Below, in pieces: positions 1 to 8,318 of a stretch of 48,882 bases of DNA. The position numbers and the translations under genes were made by a program. The notes under the pieces are model-generated. The model worked only from the letters and a program-made list of their open reading frames with translations. It was not told where the DNA came from and made no database searches. Each line of letters begins with the position of its first letter. Positions within the stretch are counted from its first letter, which is position 1. Origin of the DNA: Pseudonocardia sp. 73-21 (GTDB lineage: Bacteria > Actinomycetota > Actinomycetes > Mycobacteriales > Pseudonocardiaceae); the NCBI RefSeq assembly GCF_001899645.1, contig NZ_MKVV01000079.1:1-48882 (forward strand). The letters run 5' to 3'.

Positions 1-53
1 CCTGCAAGCCCTCACCGGGCCTGATCAAGAAGGTAACGGGGCAGGATGGACCG

Positions 54-1412
54 GTGATCTCCTCCCTCAGCGAGCTCGGCATGGCCCTGCGTTCCCGTGA
101 GACCTCCTCCGTCGAGCACGTCACCGACGTCCTCGGGCGCCTCGCCGCCGACACCCACAACGCCGTGATCACGCTCGACGCCGAGCGCGCGCTCGCCACG
201 GCCGCATCGTTGGACGCCGAGCTCGCACGGGGGCAGTGGCGGGGGCCGCTGCACGGCGTCGCCGTCGGGGTGAAGGACCTGTTCGACGTGGAGGGGCTCC
301 CCACCCGCGCCGGGTCGCTGGTGCTCGCCGACGCCCCGCCCGCCTCCGCCGACGGGCCGGTCGTGGCGCGGTTGAAGGAGGCCGGCGCGATCGTCGTGGC
401 GAAGCTGCACACCCACGAGTTCGCCTACGGCCCCACCGGCGACGTCTCGGCCACCGGGCCGGCCCTGAACCCGCACGACCCCACCCGGATCACGGGCGGT
501 TCGTCGTCGGGATCGGCCGCCGCGGTCGCCGCCGGGCACCTGCCGCTCGCGCTGGGCACCGACACCGGCGCGAGCGTGCGCACGCCGGCCGCGCTGTGCG
601 GGGTGGTGGGGCTCAAGCCGGCCGCCGGGCACCTGTCCAACGATCGCGTGTTCCCCCTGTCGGAGACGCTCGACCACGTCGGGCTGATCACCGCGGACGT
701 GCACTCGGCCTCCGTCGCCTGGGACGTCCTGGCCCGCCCCGACGGCACCGGCGGCGGGATCCAGCTGCCGGGGGTGCAGGGCGTGCGCGTCGGCGTGCTC
801 GTGGACGACTACTGGCGCGCCGCCGACCCCGTGATCGACGCCGGCGTCGACGCGGCGGTCGAGCGGCTCCGCAACCAGGGCGCCTCGGTCGTCGAGGTGC
901 GCACACCGATGATCGACGAGCTGGCCGGCGTCTACGGCACGATCGTCGGGGCCGAGGCGTGGGCCACCCACGCCGACTGGTTCGCGCAACGCCCGCAGGA
1001 CTACCAACCCGCCACGCGCGAGCGCATCGCCCCGAACGCCGACCTGCCCGCCCGTGCCTACGTCGACGCCCTGCGCACGCGGCGCCGACTGTCCGCGGCG
1101 TTCCGGGCCGCGGCCGACGTGGACGTGCTGGTGCTGGCCACCACCCGGCTGCGGGCCACCCCGGTCGGTGCGGCGTCGGTCGAGATCGACGGGAAGGACG
1201 TGCCGGTCCGCCCGTCGCTGCTGGCCCTGACACTGCCGTTCAACCTCACGGGCTGGGCGGCGGTCTCGGTGCCCGGCGCGGTCGGCGACGGTGCTGATTC
1301 TCGGGCCCGCGAGCAACCCTTCGCCGGCCTGCCCGTCGGGATCCAGGTCGTCGGCGTCGGGATGGAGGAGCGCGGCGTGCTGCGGGTGGCCGGAGCGCTC
1401 AGCCGGTCGTGA
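54..1412 (+). CDS. Amidase-signature family amidase
   Basis: Predicted amide-bond hydrolase of the amidase signature family (452 aa), cytoplasmic, substrate unknown. The Ser-cisSer-Lys triad is visible: Lys74 in GVKDLFD, the Ser150-152 run in ITGGSSSGSA, and the nucleophile Ser174 in TDTGASVR, where Ala replaces the second Gly of the usual TGGSIR. Length is normal for a stand-alone amidase and there are no GatB/GatC neighbours, so a GatA role is unlikely. The GTG at 54 is chosen because the ATG at 46 runs into a stop after three codons. The stop codon lies inside a 42-bp palindrome shared with three other sites. The prephenate dehydrogenase gene follows after 53 bp. Confidence 0.85.
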   Translation: MISSLSELGMALRSRETSSVEHVTDVLGRLAADTHNAVITLDAERALATAASLDAELARGQWRGPLHGVAVGVKDLFDVEGLPTRAGSLVLADAPPASADGPVVARLKEAGAIVVAKLHTHEFAYGPTGDVSATGPALNPHDPTRITGGSSSGSAAAVAAGHLPLALGTDTGASVRTPAALCGVVGLKPAAGHLSNDRVFPLSETLDHVGLITADVHSASVAWDVLARPDGTGGGIQLPGVQGVRVGVLVDDYWRAADPVIDAGVDAAVERLRNQGASVVEVRTPMIDELAGVYGTIVGAEAWATHADWFAQRPQDYQPATRERIAPNADLPARAYVDALRTRRRLSAAFRAAADVDVLVLATTRLRATPVGAASVEIDGKDVPVRPSLLALTLPFNLTGWAAVSVPGAVGDGADSRAREQPFAGLPVGIQVVGVGMEERGVLRVAGALSRS

Positions 1413-1448
1413 GCGGAAATCAGTGCCCCGGCACTGGTTTCCGCGCAC
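1409..1448. repeat. Dispersed palindrome, copy A
   Basis: Left arm GTGAGCGGAAATCAGTGCC and right arm GGCACTGGTTTCCGCGCAC are near-perfect reverse complements. It contains the amidase stop and fills most of the amidase-tyrA gap. The same element occurs at 12775-12816, 12834-12875 and 21794-21835. It could act as a terminator or processing hairpin, but there is no T-run. Confidence 0.8.
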
Positions 1449-1465
1449 GGGAGTAGTTTCGCCCC

Positions 1466-2404
1466 GTGACCGAGCGGGCTGTCTGTGTGATCGGCGCCGG
1501 GCTGATCGGCGGGTCCCTCATGCGGGCCGCCGAGAAGGCCGGCCGCACCGTCTGGGGCTCCGCCCACTCCGCGGAGACCGCCGCGCAGGCCGTCGCCGAC
1601 GGGTTCGACGTCACCACCGACACCGACACCGCGCTGCGCCGGGCCGCCGAGGCGGACGCGCTCGTGGTGCTCTGCGTGCCGCTGCCGGTCCTGCCCGACG
1701 TGCTGCGCCGCGTCGAGTTCGTGGCGCCGGGCGCCCGGTTGACCGACGCCGTCTCCGTCAAGGTCGCGGTGGCCGACCAGGTCGCCCGCTTCGCCCCCAG
1801 CGCCCGCTACGTGGGCGGCCACCCGATGGCGGGCACGTCGGAGTCGGGCTGGGCCGCGGGCTCGGCCGGGCTGTTCGTCGACGCCGCCTGGGTGGTGGCC
1901 GCCGACGACGGCCTCGACCTCGACGTCTGGCGTGACGTCGCCGAGCTCGCCTGGGCGTGCGGCGCGCGCGTGGTGCCGGCCGCGGCCGACGAGCACGATC
2001 TCGCCGTCGCCCGCATCTCGCACCTGCCGCACCTGATGGCCGCGGTGCTCGCGGCGGTCGGCGCCGACAGCCGGCTCGCCCTGGCGCTGGCCGCCGGATC
2101 CTTCGCCGACGGCACCCGCGTGGCGGGCACCCGGCCCGAGCTGGTGCTGGCGATGTGCGAGGGCAACCGCGACGCCCTGCTCGGCGCCGTCGACGACGCG
2201 CTGGGCCGGCTCGGCGCGATGCGCGGTGCGCTGGCCTCGACGGGCGGGCTCGTGGCCACCGTCGACGCGGGCCACGAGGGCCGGCAGCGCTGGGCCGACG
2301 CCCGTGACCCGAAGGCCGTCCGCGTGGCGCTCACCGGCCGCGGCCCCCTCGCGCGGCTGCGCGAGATCGGCCGCCGCGGCGACGTCGTGGTGGGTTGGAA
2401 GTAG
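1466..2404 (+). CDS. tyrA: Prephenate dehydrogenase
   Basis: Oxidative decarboxylation of prephenate to 4-hydroxyphenylpyruvate with NAD(P), the committed step of tyrosine synthesis (312 aa, cytoplasmic). An N-terminal Rossmann fold opens with GAGLIGGS (residues 10-17). The signature GGHPMAGTSESG at about 117-128 carries the conserved His of the family. The helical dimerisation half follows, with HDLAVARISHLPHL, as in TyrA proteins. There is no ACT or chorismate-mutase domain, so this is a monofunctional short form. It starts at GTG 1466 and is monocistronic or co-transcribed with the upstream amidase across the palindrome; it converges with the next gene, the two stops being 1 bp apart. Confidence 0.92.
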   Translation: MTERAVCVIGAGLIGGSLMRAAEKAGRTVWGSAHSAETAAQAVADGFDVTTDTDTALRRAAEADALVVLCVPLPVLPDVLRRVEFVAPGARLTDAVSVKVAVADQVARFAPSARYVGGHPMAGTSESGWAAGSAGLFVDAAWVVAADDGLDLDVWRDVAELAWACGARVVPAAADEHDLAVARISHLPHLMAAVLAAVGADSRLALALAAGSFADGTRVAGTRPELVLAMCEGNRDALLGAVDDALGRLGAMRGALASTGGLVATVDAGHEGRQRWADARDPKAVRVALTGRGPLARLREIGRRGDVVVGWK

Positions 2405-2405
2405 C

Positions 2406-2993
2406 TCAGCCGGCCGGGGCCGGCACGTAGCGTGTGGCCAGGCCCGGGTAGGCCGTGACCACGGCGTCGTCGTCGAGCTGCAGCTCCGCGGTGAAGCCCT
2501 CGGACGAGAACTCCACCACCGGTGCCGTGCCGTCGGTGGACACCGTGCGGTAGCGCTGCTCGACCAGCGTGACCTCGAGGTCCGGCAGGGACACGTACAC
2601 CACGGGGATCGTGTGCTCCCCCGCCTCCTGGTGCAGCTCCAGACGCCGGATCGGCAGGGTGTTGAACATCGGGCTGCCGGACAGGTCGACGTCGACGGCC
2701 CCGCCGAACTCGGCGCGCGTACCGCCCGAACCCGTGTCGAGCAGCCAGTAGCCGTCGTCGGTGCGGTTGAGCGTGAGGTGCCGCTCCCGCGCCGCGGTGG
2801 CGCTGGTGATGGAGACGCGCTCCACCCTCCCGTCGTCACGCACGACGAGGCGGTAGGACGCGGTGTACTCCGAGCCCGGATCGGCGCGCACCAGACGGCC
2901 CAGAGCGCGGAAGGCCTTGCCGGCACCGAGGTGCAGACGGGTGCCCTCGAAACCGTGGCCGTCGTCGGCCTGCCACGTGAGCATGGTCGTCAT
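2406..2993 (-). CDS. Putative glycolipid-binding domain protein
   Basis: 195-residue protein that looks like the actinobacterial putative glycolipid-binding family (DUF1089 type), a beta-rich fold lacking signal peptide or membrane segment. Typical pieces are the N-terminal LTWQ, a YRLVVRDDGRVERV strand, DGYWLLD, and the central DVDLSGSPMFNTLPIRRL, which recalls the D(I/V)D-sp-NTLPIRRL block of this family. The ATG at 2993 is chosen because the purine-rich AGAAAGGGG lies just upstream; the open frame continues further but without family similarity. The function is not known biochemically. It is convergent with tyrA, and the ligase gene lies upstream on the same strand after about 80 bp. Confidence 0.72.
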   Translation of the reverse strand: MTTMLTWQADDGHGFEGTRLHLGAGKAFRALGRLVRADPGSEYTASYRLVVRDDGRVERVSITSATAARERHLTLNRTDDGYWLLDTGSGGTRAEFGGAVDVDLSGSPMFNTLPIRRLELHQEAGEHTIPVVYVSLPDLEVTLVEQRYRTVSTDGTAPVVEFSSEGFTAELQLDDDAVVTAYPGLATRYVPAPAG

Positions 2994-3074
2994 CGAGGGC
3001 ACACCCCTTTCTTGAGCGTTGATCCCGCAACATCCTGCACCCCCGGCGGTGCGCACGGCCAGTAACCCGGGAGA

Positions 3075-4007
3075 TCACGACTCGGCGTGCACCTGATCGA
3101 CATCCAGGTCGTCGCGAATCCCCCGGTAGACCGGCTGACGCAACCGGCCTCCGTCCGTCCACCCCTTGTGCACGACCTCGACGACCGTGGTCGGCTCGCA
3201 CCACCGGGCGCCGACGGCGTCGGGCCGGGGCGGGCGCTCCGCGAACGGCTGGGTGTCCGCGTCCACCAGCCGGTCGCGCAGGGCCCGCTGAGCAGCGGCC
3301 GAGGCGAGGCCCGAGCCGACGCGGCCGGCGTACTGCAGCACCCCGTCCGCGTCCGGGACGCCGAGCAGGAGGGCTCCCACCCGCGAACTGCTCACCCGCG
3401 CCGTCCCGACGTTCTCCGGACGCCACCCCCCGACGACGCACGCCTGGGTCTGCCGGTGCGTGACCTTGATCCAGCCCTCGCTGCGCCGGCCGGGCCGGTA
3501 GATCCCGTCGCGCCGCTTGGCCACCACGCCCTCGATGCCGCGCTGCGCCGTGGCGTCGAAGAGGGCCTGGCCGTCGGTGTAGGTCGGTGAGAGCGCGAGG
3601 TTCGGGGTGAGGTTGAGCCGCTCCAGGGTGGCGCGCCGCTCGTCGAGCGTGCGGTCCAGCAGCGGGACGCCGTAGAGGCGCAGGATGTCGAAGGCCATGA
3701 ACGTGACGGGCCGCGCCAGCGCCGCGCGCTCCTCCACCACGGAGTGCATCCGGTCGCCCAGCGCGTGGAAGCTGGGCACGCCCTTGTCCAGCAGCACCAC
3801 CTCGCCGTCGAGCAGCACGTCGGGCGCCAGATCGACCAGTCCGGCGAGCTCGGGGAAGTTCGGGGTGACGTCCCGGCCGCTGCGACTGCGCAGCGTGAGC
3901 ACCCCGTCGACGACCTCGGCGAGCAGCCGCATGCCGTCCCACTTCACCTCGTAGAGCCAATCGGGACCTTTCGGAAGGTCTCCAGGGGTGGCGAGCATGG
4001 GCTGCAC
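3075..4007 (-). CDS. ATP-dependent DNA ligase (stand-alone LigD-type ligase domain)
   Basis: ATP-dependent DNA ligase, about 310 aa, adenylation plus OB fold only, with no polymerase or nuclease domain. The nucleotidyl-transferase motifs are all present: motif I with Lys22 in YEVKWDGMR, motif III LLDGEVV, motif IIIa FMAFDIL, motif IV EGVVAK, motif V GWIKV. The OB domain starts near ACVVGGWRP. The GTG at 4007 (VQPMLATP) is preferred; the ATG at 3998 is an alternative. It is transcribed divergently from ku with only 18 bp between start codons, so the pair probably serves non-homologous end joining. The polymerase and phosphoesterase activities of a full LigD would have to come from elsewhere. 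Confidence 0.9.
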   Translation of the reverse strand: MQPMLATPGDLPKGPDWLYEVKWDGMRLLAEVVDGVLTLRSRSGRDVTPNFPELAGLVDLAPDVLLDGEVVLLDKGVPSFHALGDRMHSVVEERAALARPVTFMAFDILRLYGVPLLDRTLDERRATLERLNLTPNLALSPTYTDGQALFDATAQRGIEGVVAKRRDGIYRPGRRSEGWIKVTHRQTQACVVGGWRPENVGTARVSSSRVGALLLGVPDADGVLQYAGRVGSGLASAAAQRALRDRLVDADTQPFAERPPRPDAVGARWCEPTTVVEVVHKGWTDGGRLRQPVYRGIRDDLDVDQVHAES

Positions 4008-4025
4008 GCCGTCATGCTGGCACCT

Positions 4026-4964
4026 ATGCGGGCAATGTGGAGCGGTGCGGTCTCGTTCGGGCTGGTGAGCGTGCCGATCAAGCTGTACTCGGCCACCACC
4101 AACCACGACATCCGGTTCCACCAGGTCCACGCGGCCGACGGTGGGCGGATCAAGTACAAGCGCACCTGCGCGATCGACGGCGAGGAGGTGGAGTACGCCG
4201 ACATCGTCAAGGGCTACGAGACCGACGACGGCGAGCTCATCACCCTCGACGACGCCGACCTCGACTCGCTGCCGCAGGTCTCCGGCCACGAGATCGACGT
4301 CATCGAGTTCGTGCCGGCCGACCAGATCGACCCGATGCTGTTCGAGAAGAGCTACTACCTCGAGCCCGAGGCCAAGGCGGCCAAGCCGTACGCGCTGCTG
4401 CGCGAGGCGCTGGTGCAGACCGACCGGATGGCCGTGGTGCGCTTCGCCCTGCGGCAGCGGGAGAGCATCGCGCTGCTGCGCGTGCGCGGCAAGGCCATCG
4501 TGCTGCAGACGATGCTGTGGCCCGACGAGGTGCGCGAGCCCGAGTTCGACATCCTCGACGCGGTGGTGGAGCTGCGTCCGCAGGAGCTGACGATGGCCGC
4601 GTCGCTCGTGGAGAGCCTGGGCGCCGACTTCGACCCCAGCCGGTTCCACGACGAGTACCGCGACGCCGTCGAGGAGATGATCGAGCGCAAGCGCACCACC
4701 GGCGAGAGCCGTCCGGCGCCGGTGGAGAAGACCACCTCCGACGAGGGCGACAGCATGACCGACCTGCTCAGCGCCCTGCAGGCCAGCGTCGACGCCGCCC
4801 GCGCCAAGTCCGGCGGCACGCCCGCCGAGAAGGACGAGGACGAGAAGCCCGTGCCCAGCCGCAGCCGGGCGAAGAAGCCCGCCGCCCCGCGCAAGCCGGC
4901 GAACAAGGAGGAGGCGGACGACAAGGCCGACGCCCCCCGCAAGCGCACCCGCAAGCCCGCCTGA
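4026..4964 (+). CDS. ku: Ku protein, DNA double-strand-break end binding
   Basis: Bacterial Ku homodimer subunit (312 aa) that threads onto DNA ends and recruits the ligase. The N-terminus MRAMWSGAVSFGLVSVPIKL is the classic Ku opening, followed by the beta-barrel core up to about residue 250. The last 60 residues are a low-complexity Lys/Ala/Pro/Glu tail ending KRTRKPA, typical of actinobacterial Ku and linked to DNA binding. The ATG at 4026 matches the family start; an in-frame ATG at 4014 would add four residues. Its promoter must overlap the divergent ligase gene, given the 18-bp gap. It converges on the LCP gene, with a strong hairpin between the stops. Confidence 0.95.
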   Translation: MRAMWSGAVSFGLVSVPIKLYSATTNHDIRFHQVHAADGGRIKYKRTCAIDGEEVEYADIVKGYETDDGELITLDDADLDSLPQVSGHEIDVIEFVPADQIDPMLFEKSYYLEPEAKAAKPYALLREALVQTDRMAVVRFALRQRESIALLRVRGKAIVLQTMLWPDEVREPEFDILDAVVELRPQELTMAASLVESLGADFDPSRFHDEYRDAVEEMIERKRTTGESRPAPVEKTTSDEGDSMTDLLSALQASVDAARAKSGGTPAEKDEDEKPVPSRSRAKKPAAPRKPANKEEADDKADAPRKRTRKPA

Positions 4965-4981
4965 CCGTCCACGCGCGCGCT

Positions 4982-5019
4982 CGGCCCGGCGCGCGTGTCG
5001 GGACGCGCGCGCCGGGCCG
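4982..5019. terminator. Bidirectional hairpin between ku and the LCP gene
   Basis: Arms CGGCCCGGCGCGCGT (4982-4996) and ACGCGCGCGCCGGGCCG (5003-5019) pair almost perfectly around a 6-nt loop. The position between two convergent stops fits a shared terminator. As is common in high-GC actinomycetes, there is no U-tract. Confidence 0.7.
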
Positions 5020-5034
5020 GAACGCGAGCGCGGC

Positions 5035-6171
5035 CTACGGGCCGAGGGCGTTCTTCGGCGGCGTCTGGTCGTCGGCGATCGCCTGGAACAGCGCGCTCGC
5101 GCGGCTCTTGTCCCAGTTCAGCGTGCCGGTGCCGGTGGGGGTGACCGGCACCGTCGTCGAGATGCCGCTGGAGATGCCCTTCATCGCCAGGCCGAGCTGG
5201 GCGAGGTTCCACAGGTGGTCGCCGCTGTCGACCGTGATGGCCTTGTTCAGGCCGTCGACCAGCGGCACCGACCGGAACGGGTTGAGCAGCGTGGTCGGGC
5301 TGACCACCTTGTTGAGCAGCGCGGAGAGCAGGGCGCGCTGCCGTTCGACCCGGCCCAGGTCCGACGACGCCGTGGCGCGCGTGCGGACGTAGCCGAGTGC
5401 GGTGGCGCCGTCGAGGGTCTGGACGCCCTTCTTGATGTCCAGCGCCGCCTTCGGGTCCTTGATCGACTCCGGCACGTCGAGCGTGACGCCGCCGACCGCG
5501 TCGACGACCGAGACGATGCCGAGGAAGCCGATCTCGGCGTAGTGGTCGATGCGCAGCCCGGTGGCCTGCTCGATGGTCTGCACCAGCAGCGCGGGACCGC
5601 CGCCGTCGGGGCCGCCGCCCTTGCCGTACGCCGAGTTGACGCGCGCGCGGCCGAAGCCGGGGATGTTCAGCAGGGAGTCGCGCGGCACGCTCACCAGCGT
5701 GGTGGGGCCACTGCCGGTGTGCAGGATCATGATCGTGTCGGTGAGCTGCGACGTCTCGTCACCGGTGGCGTACTTCGCCCGCTCCTCCGGGGTGAGCTTC
5801 TGGCGGCTGTCGGAGCCGACGATGAGCCAGTTGGTGCCCGACGAGGAGTTCGCGCTGTCACCGAGCGCGGGGGTGCGGCTGAGGTTGGCGTCGACGTAGA
5901 CGCCGAACGCCACCAGCGCCAGCACGAGGACCAGCAGGACGATGCCGATCCGCCGTCCCCAGCGCGGCCGGCGCTTCGGACGGGCCACCGGCGGCCGGGA
6001 CGGAGGCGGCGGGGGCACCGGCCGGCGGGCGTCGCGGCCGGCGGGCAGCACCACGGTGGGCTGCGGAGGGCGCTGCGGGACCCGTTGCTGGCCCCAGCCG
6101 GGACCGGGGCCGCGCCGGGGCGGTGGCCCCGCGGGCCGTGGTGGGGGGCCGCCCCGGTGGTCACCGTTCAT
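5035..6171 (-). CDS. LytR-CpsA-Psr (LCP) family cell-wall glycopolymer transferase
   Basis: Membrane-anchored phosphotransferase that attaches wall polymers (arabinogalactan-type or teichoic-acid-like) from lipid carriers to peptidoglycan (378 aa). Residues 1-70 are a cytoplasmic Pro/Arg/Gly-rich tail, 75-93 one transmembrane helix, then an external LCP domain from about 113. LCP signatures are NWLIVGSDSR, DTIMILH, LVSVPRDS, RVNSAYGKGG, DHYAEIGFLG, VDAVGGVTLDVP, and the basic YVRTRATASSDLGRVERQ patch that binds pyrophosphate. There is no C-terminal LytR_C domain. The ATG at 6171 (MNGDHRGG) is the first plausible start; the frame stays open upstream without similarity. Confidence 0.9.
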   Translation of the reverse strand: MNGDHRGGPPPRPAGPPPRRGPGPGWGQQRVPQRPPQPTVVLPAGRDARRPVPPPPPSRPPVARPKRRPRWGRRIGIVLLVLVLALVAFGVYVDANLSRTPALGDSANSSSGTNWLIVGSDSRQKLTPEERAKYATGDETSQLTDTIMILHTGSGPTTLVSVPRDSLLNIPGFGRARVNSAYGKGGGPDGGGPALLVQTIEQATGLRIDHYAEIGFLGIVSVVDAVGGVTLDVPESIKDPKAALDIKKGVQTLDGATALGYVRTRATASSDLGRVERQRALLSALLNKVVSPTTLLNPFRSVPLVDGLNKAITVDSGDHLWNLAQLGLAMKGISSGISTTVPVTPTGTGTLNWDKSRASALFQAIADDQTPPKNALGP

Positions 6172-6257
6172 GCCGCCATCATCCCCGTCCTGCGAACCGG
6201 GCCTACCGCCCGTCCCATCTTCGTGGAGGACGAATCGCGGGCGCGGCGGGTTCCCGG

Positions 6258-6779
6258 CTACCCCTTGAGCAGGGGCTCGCCCTCGAAGAACCCCAGCTCC
6301 TCGGCGTAGAACTCGATGCCGACGCCGTTGGGGTCGCGGATGTAGAGGCTGTTGTCGATGCCGCGGTCCGGGCCGATGTAGGCGATGCCCGCGTCGTCGA
6401 GGCGCTTCTTCGCGGTGGCGAACTCCTCCGGCGACGTGGAGAGCGCGAGGTGCTGCACCCCGCCGATGGTCTCGGTGAAGTCCGGGTGGTCGTGGCCGGG
6501 GAAGTCGAAGAAGCCCAGCAGGTTGCGGTTGCCGATGTCGAAGAAGAAGTGGCTGGAACCGCGGTAGTCGCGGTTCTCCACGAGCTCCACCAGCGGGAAC
6601 CCGAGCAGGTCCTGGTAGAAGCGGATGGTCTCCTCGACGTCCTTCGCGATCAGGGCGAGGTGGTGCACGCCGCGCACGGTGCTGGCCGGGCGGTCGGCGA
6701 GCGGCTGCAGGTACTTCTCCTTCAACGCGGCGCGGCGGGCGCGCACGGCGTCGAGCTCGGCACCTTCGGGCTGGGGCAT
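6258..6779 (-). CDS. VOC family protein (glyoxalase/extradiol-dioxygenase fold)
   Basis: 173-residue vicinal-oxygen-chelate protein with two beta-alpha-beta-beta-beta modules. Candidate metal ligands are His in VRGVHHLALIAKD, His in GGVQHLALS and Glu in NGVGIEFYAEE, the pattern expected for one VOC metal site per monomer. The first 40 residues are a helical extension (ELDAVRARRAALKEKY). FYQDLLGFPLVELVENRDY and LYIRDPNGVGIEF are family hallmarks, but the substrate cannot be deduced. The start at 6779 is just upstream of MPQPEGAEL with AGAGAGGGAGATCC as ribosome site. It is divergent from the nucleoside phosphorylase gene across 78 bp that hold an inverted repeat. Confidence 0.85.
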   Translation of the reverse strand: MPQPEGAELDAVRARRAALKEKYLQPLADRPASTVRGVHHLALIAKDVEETIRFYQDLLGFPLVELVENRDYRGSSHFFFDIGNRNLLGFFDFPGHDHPDFTETIGGVQHLALSTSPEEFATAKKRLDDAGIAYIGPDRGIDNSLYIRDPNGVGIEFYAEELGFFEGEPLLKG

Positions 6780-6801
6780 CGGATCTCCCTCTCTCGAACC
6801 T

Positions 6802-6842
6802 GGTCCCGACAACAGTAGTTGAGATGGCAACATTCCGGGACC
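6802..6842. promoter_or_regulatory. Inverted repeat in divergent promoter region
   Basis: GGTCCCG (6802-6808) and CGGGACC (6836-6842) are perfect reverse complements 27 bp apart between the VOC and phosphorylase starts. The spacer is the most AT-rich part of the gap. It could be a paired operator or chance; no adjacent regulator gene suggests an owner. Confidence 0.3.
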
Positions 6843-6857
6843 GGGCATGATCGCGGT

Positions 6858-7622
6858 GTGGACCTGCCGCTGCACGAGGACGACCTGACCGACACCGGGG
6901 TGCTGGAACCCGCCACCGTGCTGGCCGGCCTGCGCGTGGAGGACATGCCCGACGTGGCCGTGCTGTGCTTCTTCCCCGAAGTGGTGGAGGCACTCGGGGC
7001 CGGCGGGGCGCGGCGGATCTGCCGGATGTCGACCGAGCGGGGCCGGACGCCGGTCTGGGAACTGGAGCTCGACGGGCGACGGCTGGCGGTCATGCAGCCG
7101 GGGGTCGGCGCGCCGCTCGCGGCGATGTTCTTCGAGGAGCTGATCGCGTTGGGCTGCACGAGGTTCGTCGCCGTCGGCGGGGCGGGCGCACTGCTGCACG
7201 ACCTCACGCTGGGACACGCGATCGTCGTCGACTCGGCGGTGCGCGACGAGGGCACGTCCTTCCACTACCTGCCGCCCGGCCGGGTGGTCGACGCCGACCC
7301 GCACGGGGTCTCCGTCCTCTCGACGGTCCTCGACGACGCCGGTGTGCCGTTCCACGTGGCCCGGTCGTGGACCACCGACGCGATCTACCGCGAGACCCGT
7401 TCCCGCGTGGAACGGCGGAAGGCCGAGGGTTGCGCGGTGGTGGAGATGGAGGCGTCGGCGTTCATCGCGGTGGCGCGCTACCGCGGCGTGCGGTTCGCTC
7501 AGCTGCTGCTGGCGGCCGACTCCCTCGCCGGTGAGGCCTGGGACCACCGCGGCTGGACGACGGCGCGGGAGGCCCGCGAGGGCCTGTTCCGGCTCGCGGC
7601 CCGAGCGGCGCTGGCGCTGTGA
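6858..7622 (+). CDS. Nucleoside phosphorylase (PNP/UDP family)
   Basis: 254-residue phosphorylase-superfamily enzyme that would cleave the N-glycosidic bond of a nucleoside with phosphate, or act as a nucleosidase. Visible motifs are MQPGVGAPLAAMFFEELI, CTRFVAVGGAGALL (the GG(A/C)G phosphate/ribose loop), SAVRDEGTSFHYL, and the ribose-binding VEMEASAF near the C-terminal third, as in uridine/purine phosphorylases. The GTG at 6858 (VDLPLHEDD) is chosen; the upstream open frame from 6819 looks non-coding. The stop overlaps the next start as GTGA, implying translational coupling to the unknown gene downstream. The exact nucleoside is not inferable. Confidence 0.82.
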   Translation: MDLPLHEDDLTDTGVLEPATVLAGLRVEDMPDVAVLCFFPEVVEALGAGGARRICRMSTERGRTPVWELELDGRRLAVMQPGVGAPLAAMFFEELIALGCTRFVAVGGAGALLHDLTLGHAIVVDSAVRDEGTSFHYLPPGRVVDADPHGVSVLSTVLDDAGVPFHVARSWTTDAIYRETRSRVERRKAEGCAVVEMEASAFIAVARYRGVRFAQLLLAADSLAGEAWDHRGWTTAREAREGLFRLAARAALAL

Positions 7623-8230
7623 GCACCGACCGTTTCGACGGGTGGATCGCCGGTCTGGGGACGGGCTCCGGACTGCGCGCGGTGATCGGGATCTGGCCGC
7701 GCTCCCCGCTCGGCTCCTTCGCCGACGTGATGGTGGAGCGGGCGGACGGGCACCGGATGCTGCTGGCCCCGTCGCCGGACGTCGCGGACTTCGTGGCCGC
7801 CACGTACACGTTCGACGAGGTGCGGATCGGGCCGGTGGAGACGAGCACCGACGGCACGCGGTGGCGGGTCACGGCCGGTCCGTTGGAGGTCGACTTCACC
7901 GTGGGGCGACGCGCGGCGCTGGGGTGGCTGCTGCGGTCGGTGCCAACGCCCCTCCGGACGTCGCCGGCGTGGATCTCCGCGATCGACGTCGTGGCCCGCC
8001 GGGTGCTGCCCGGGGTGCGGACGCGCGGGAGCGCCGTGGGCGGGCGCGAGGAGTTCTACGGCGCGCAGGACCTGCACGGCATCACGGCGGCCACGGTGAG
8101 CTGGGAAGGCACCGACCAGGGCGCGCTGTCGCCGGTGGACCCACCCGTCCGGTTCGGGTTCGGCTCGACGCCCCGAGCGCCGTCCTTCACCCGCGTCACC
8201 ACCCTCGTCCGCAGGCCCGACGATCCCTGA
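7619..8230 (+). CDS. Conserved actinobacterial protein of unknown function
   Basis: 203-residue soluble protein that I do not recognise as a characterised family. It has no signal peptide or membrane helix and a mixed beta-rich composition, with segments such as RAVIGIWPRSPLGSFADVMV, HRMLLAPSPDVADFVAATY and WRVTAGPLEVDFTVGRR that look like successive beta strands. The GTG start overlaps the phosphorylase stop by 4 bp, so both are made from one mRNA and may work together in nucleoside or base salvage (inference from coupling only). It ends before a strong nested hairpin that separates it from the convergent salicylate operon. Confidence 0.65.
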   Translation: MSTDRFDGWIAGLGTGSGLRAVIGIWPRSPLGSFADVMVERADGHRMLLAPSPDVADFVAATYTFDEVRIGPVETSTDGTRWRVTAGPLEVDFTVGRRAALGWLLRSVPTPLRTSPAWISAIDVVARRVLPGVRTRGSAVGGREEFYGAQDLHGITAATVSWEGTDQGALSPVDPPVRFGFGSTPRAPSFTRVTTLVRRPDDP

Positions 8231-8235
8231 CCCAC

Positions 8236-8301
8236 CCGCCACATGGTCCCCGGTGGGTGTCGATCGCGGCTCCCGGGCCGCGACACGTGACCAGGTGGCG
8301 G
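8236..8301. terminator. Nested inverted repeats between convergent genes
   Basis: The outer arms CCGCCACATGGTC (8236-8248) and GACCAGGTGGCGG (8289-8301) pair with one mismatch. The inner arms TCGCGGC (8264-8270) and GCCGCGA (8277-8283) pair perfectly around 6 nt. Placed between the unknown gene and the end of the salicylate operon, they probably form a bidirectional terminator. Confidence 0.65.
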
Positions 8302-8318
8302 ATGTCGGGGCGGCGGCG

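Noticed and set aside
12..1448. Long minus-strand open frame opposite the amidase
   Set aside because: Arg/Gly/His/Val-rich antisense reading of a real gene, no family similarity; typical shadow in GC-rich DNA. Many similar ones were left out.
2406..2993. Lipoprotein or exported glycolipid carrier
   Set aside because: The chosen start gives no signal peptide or lipobox.
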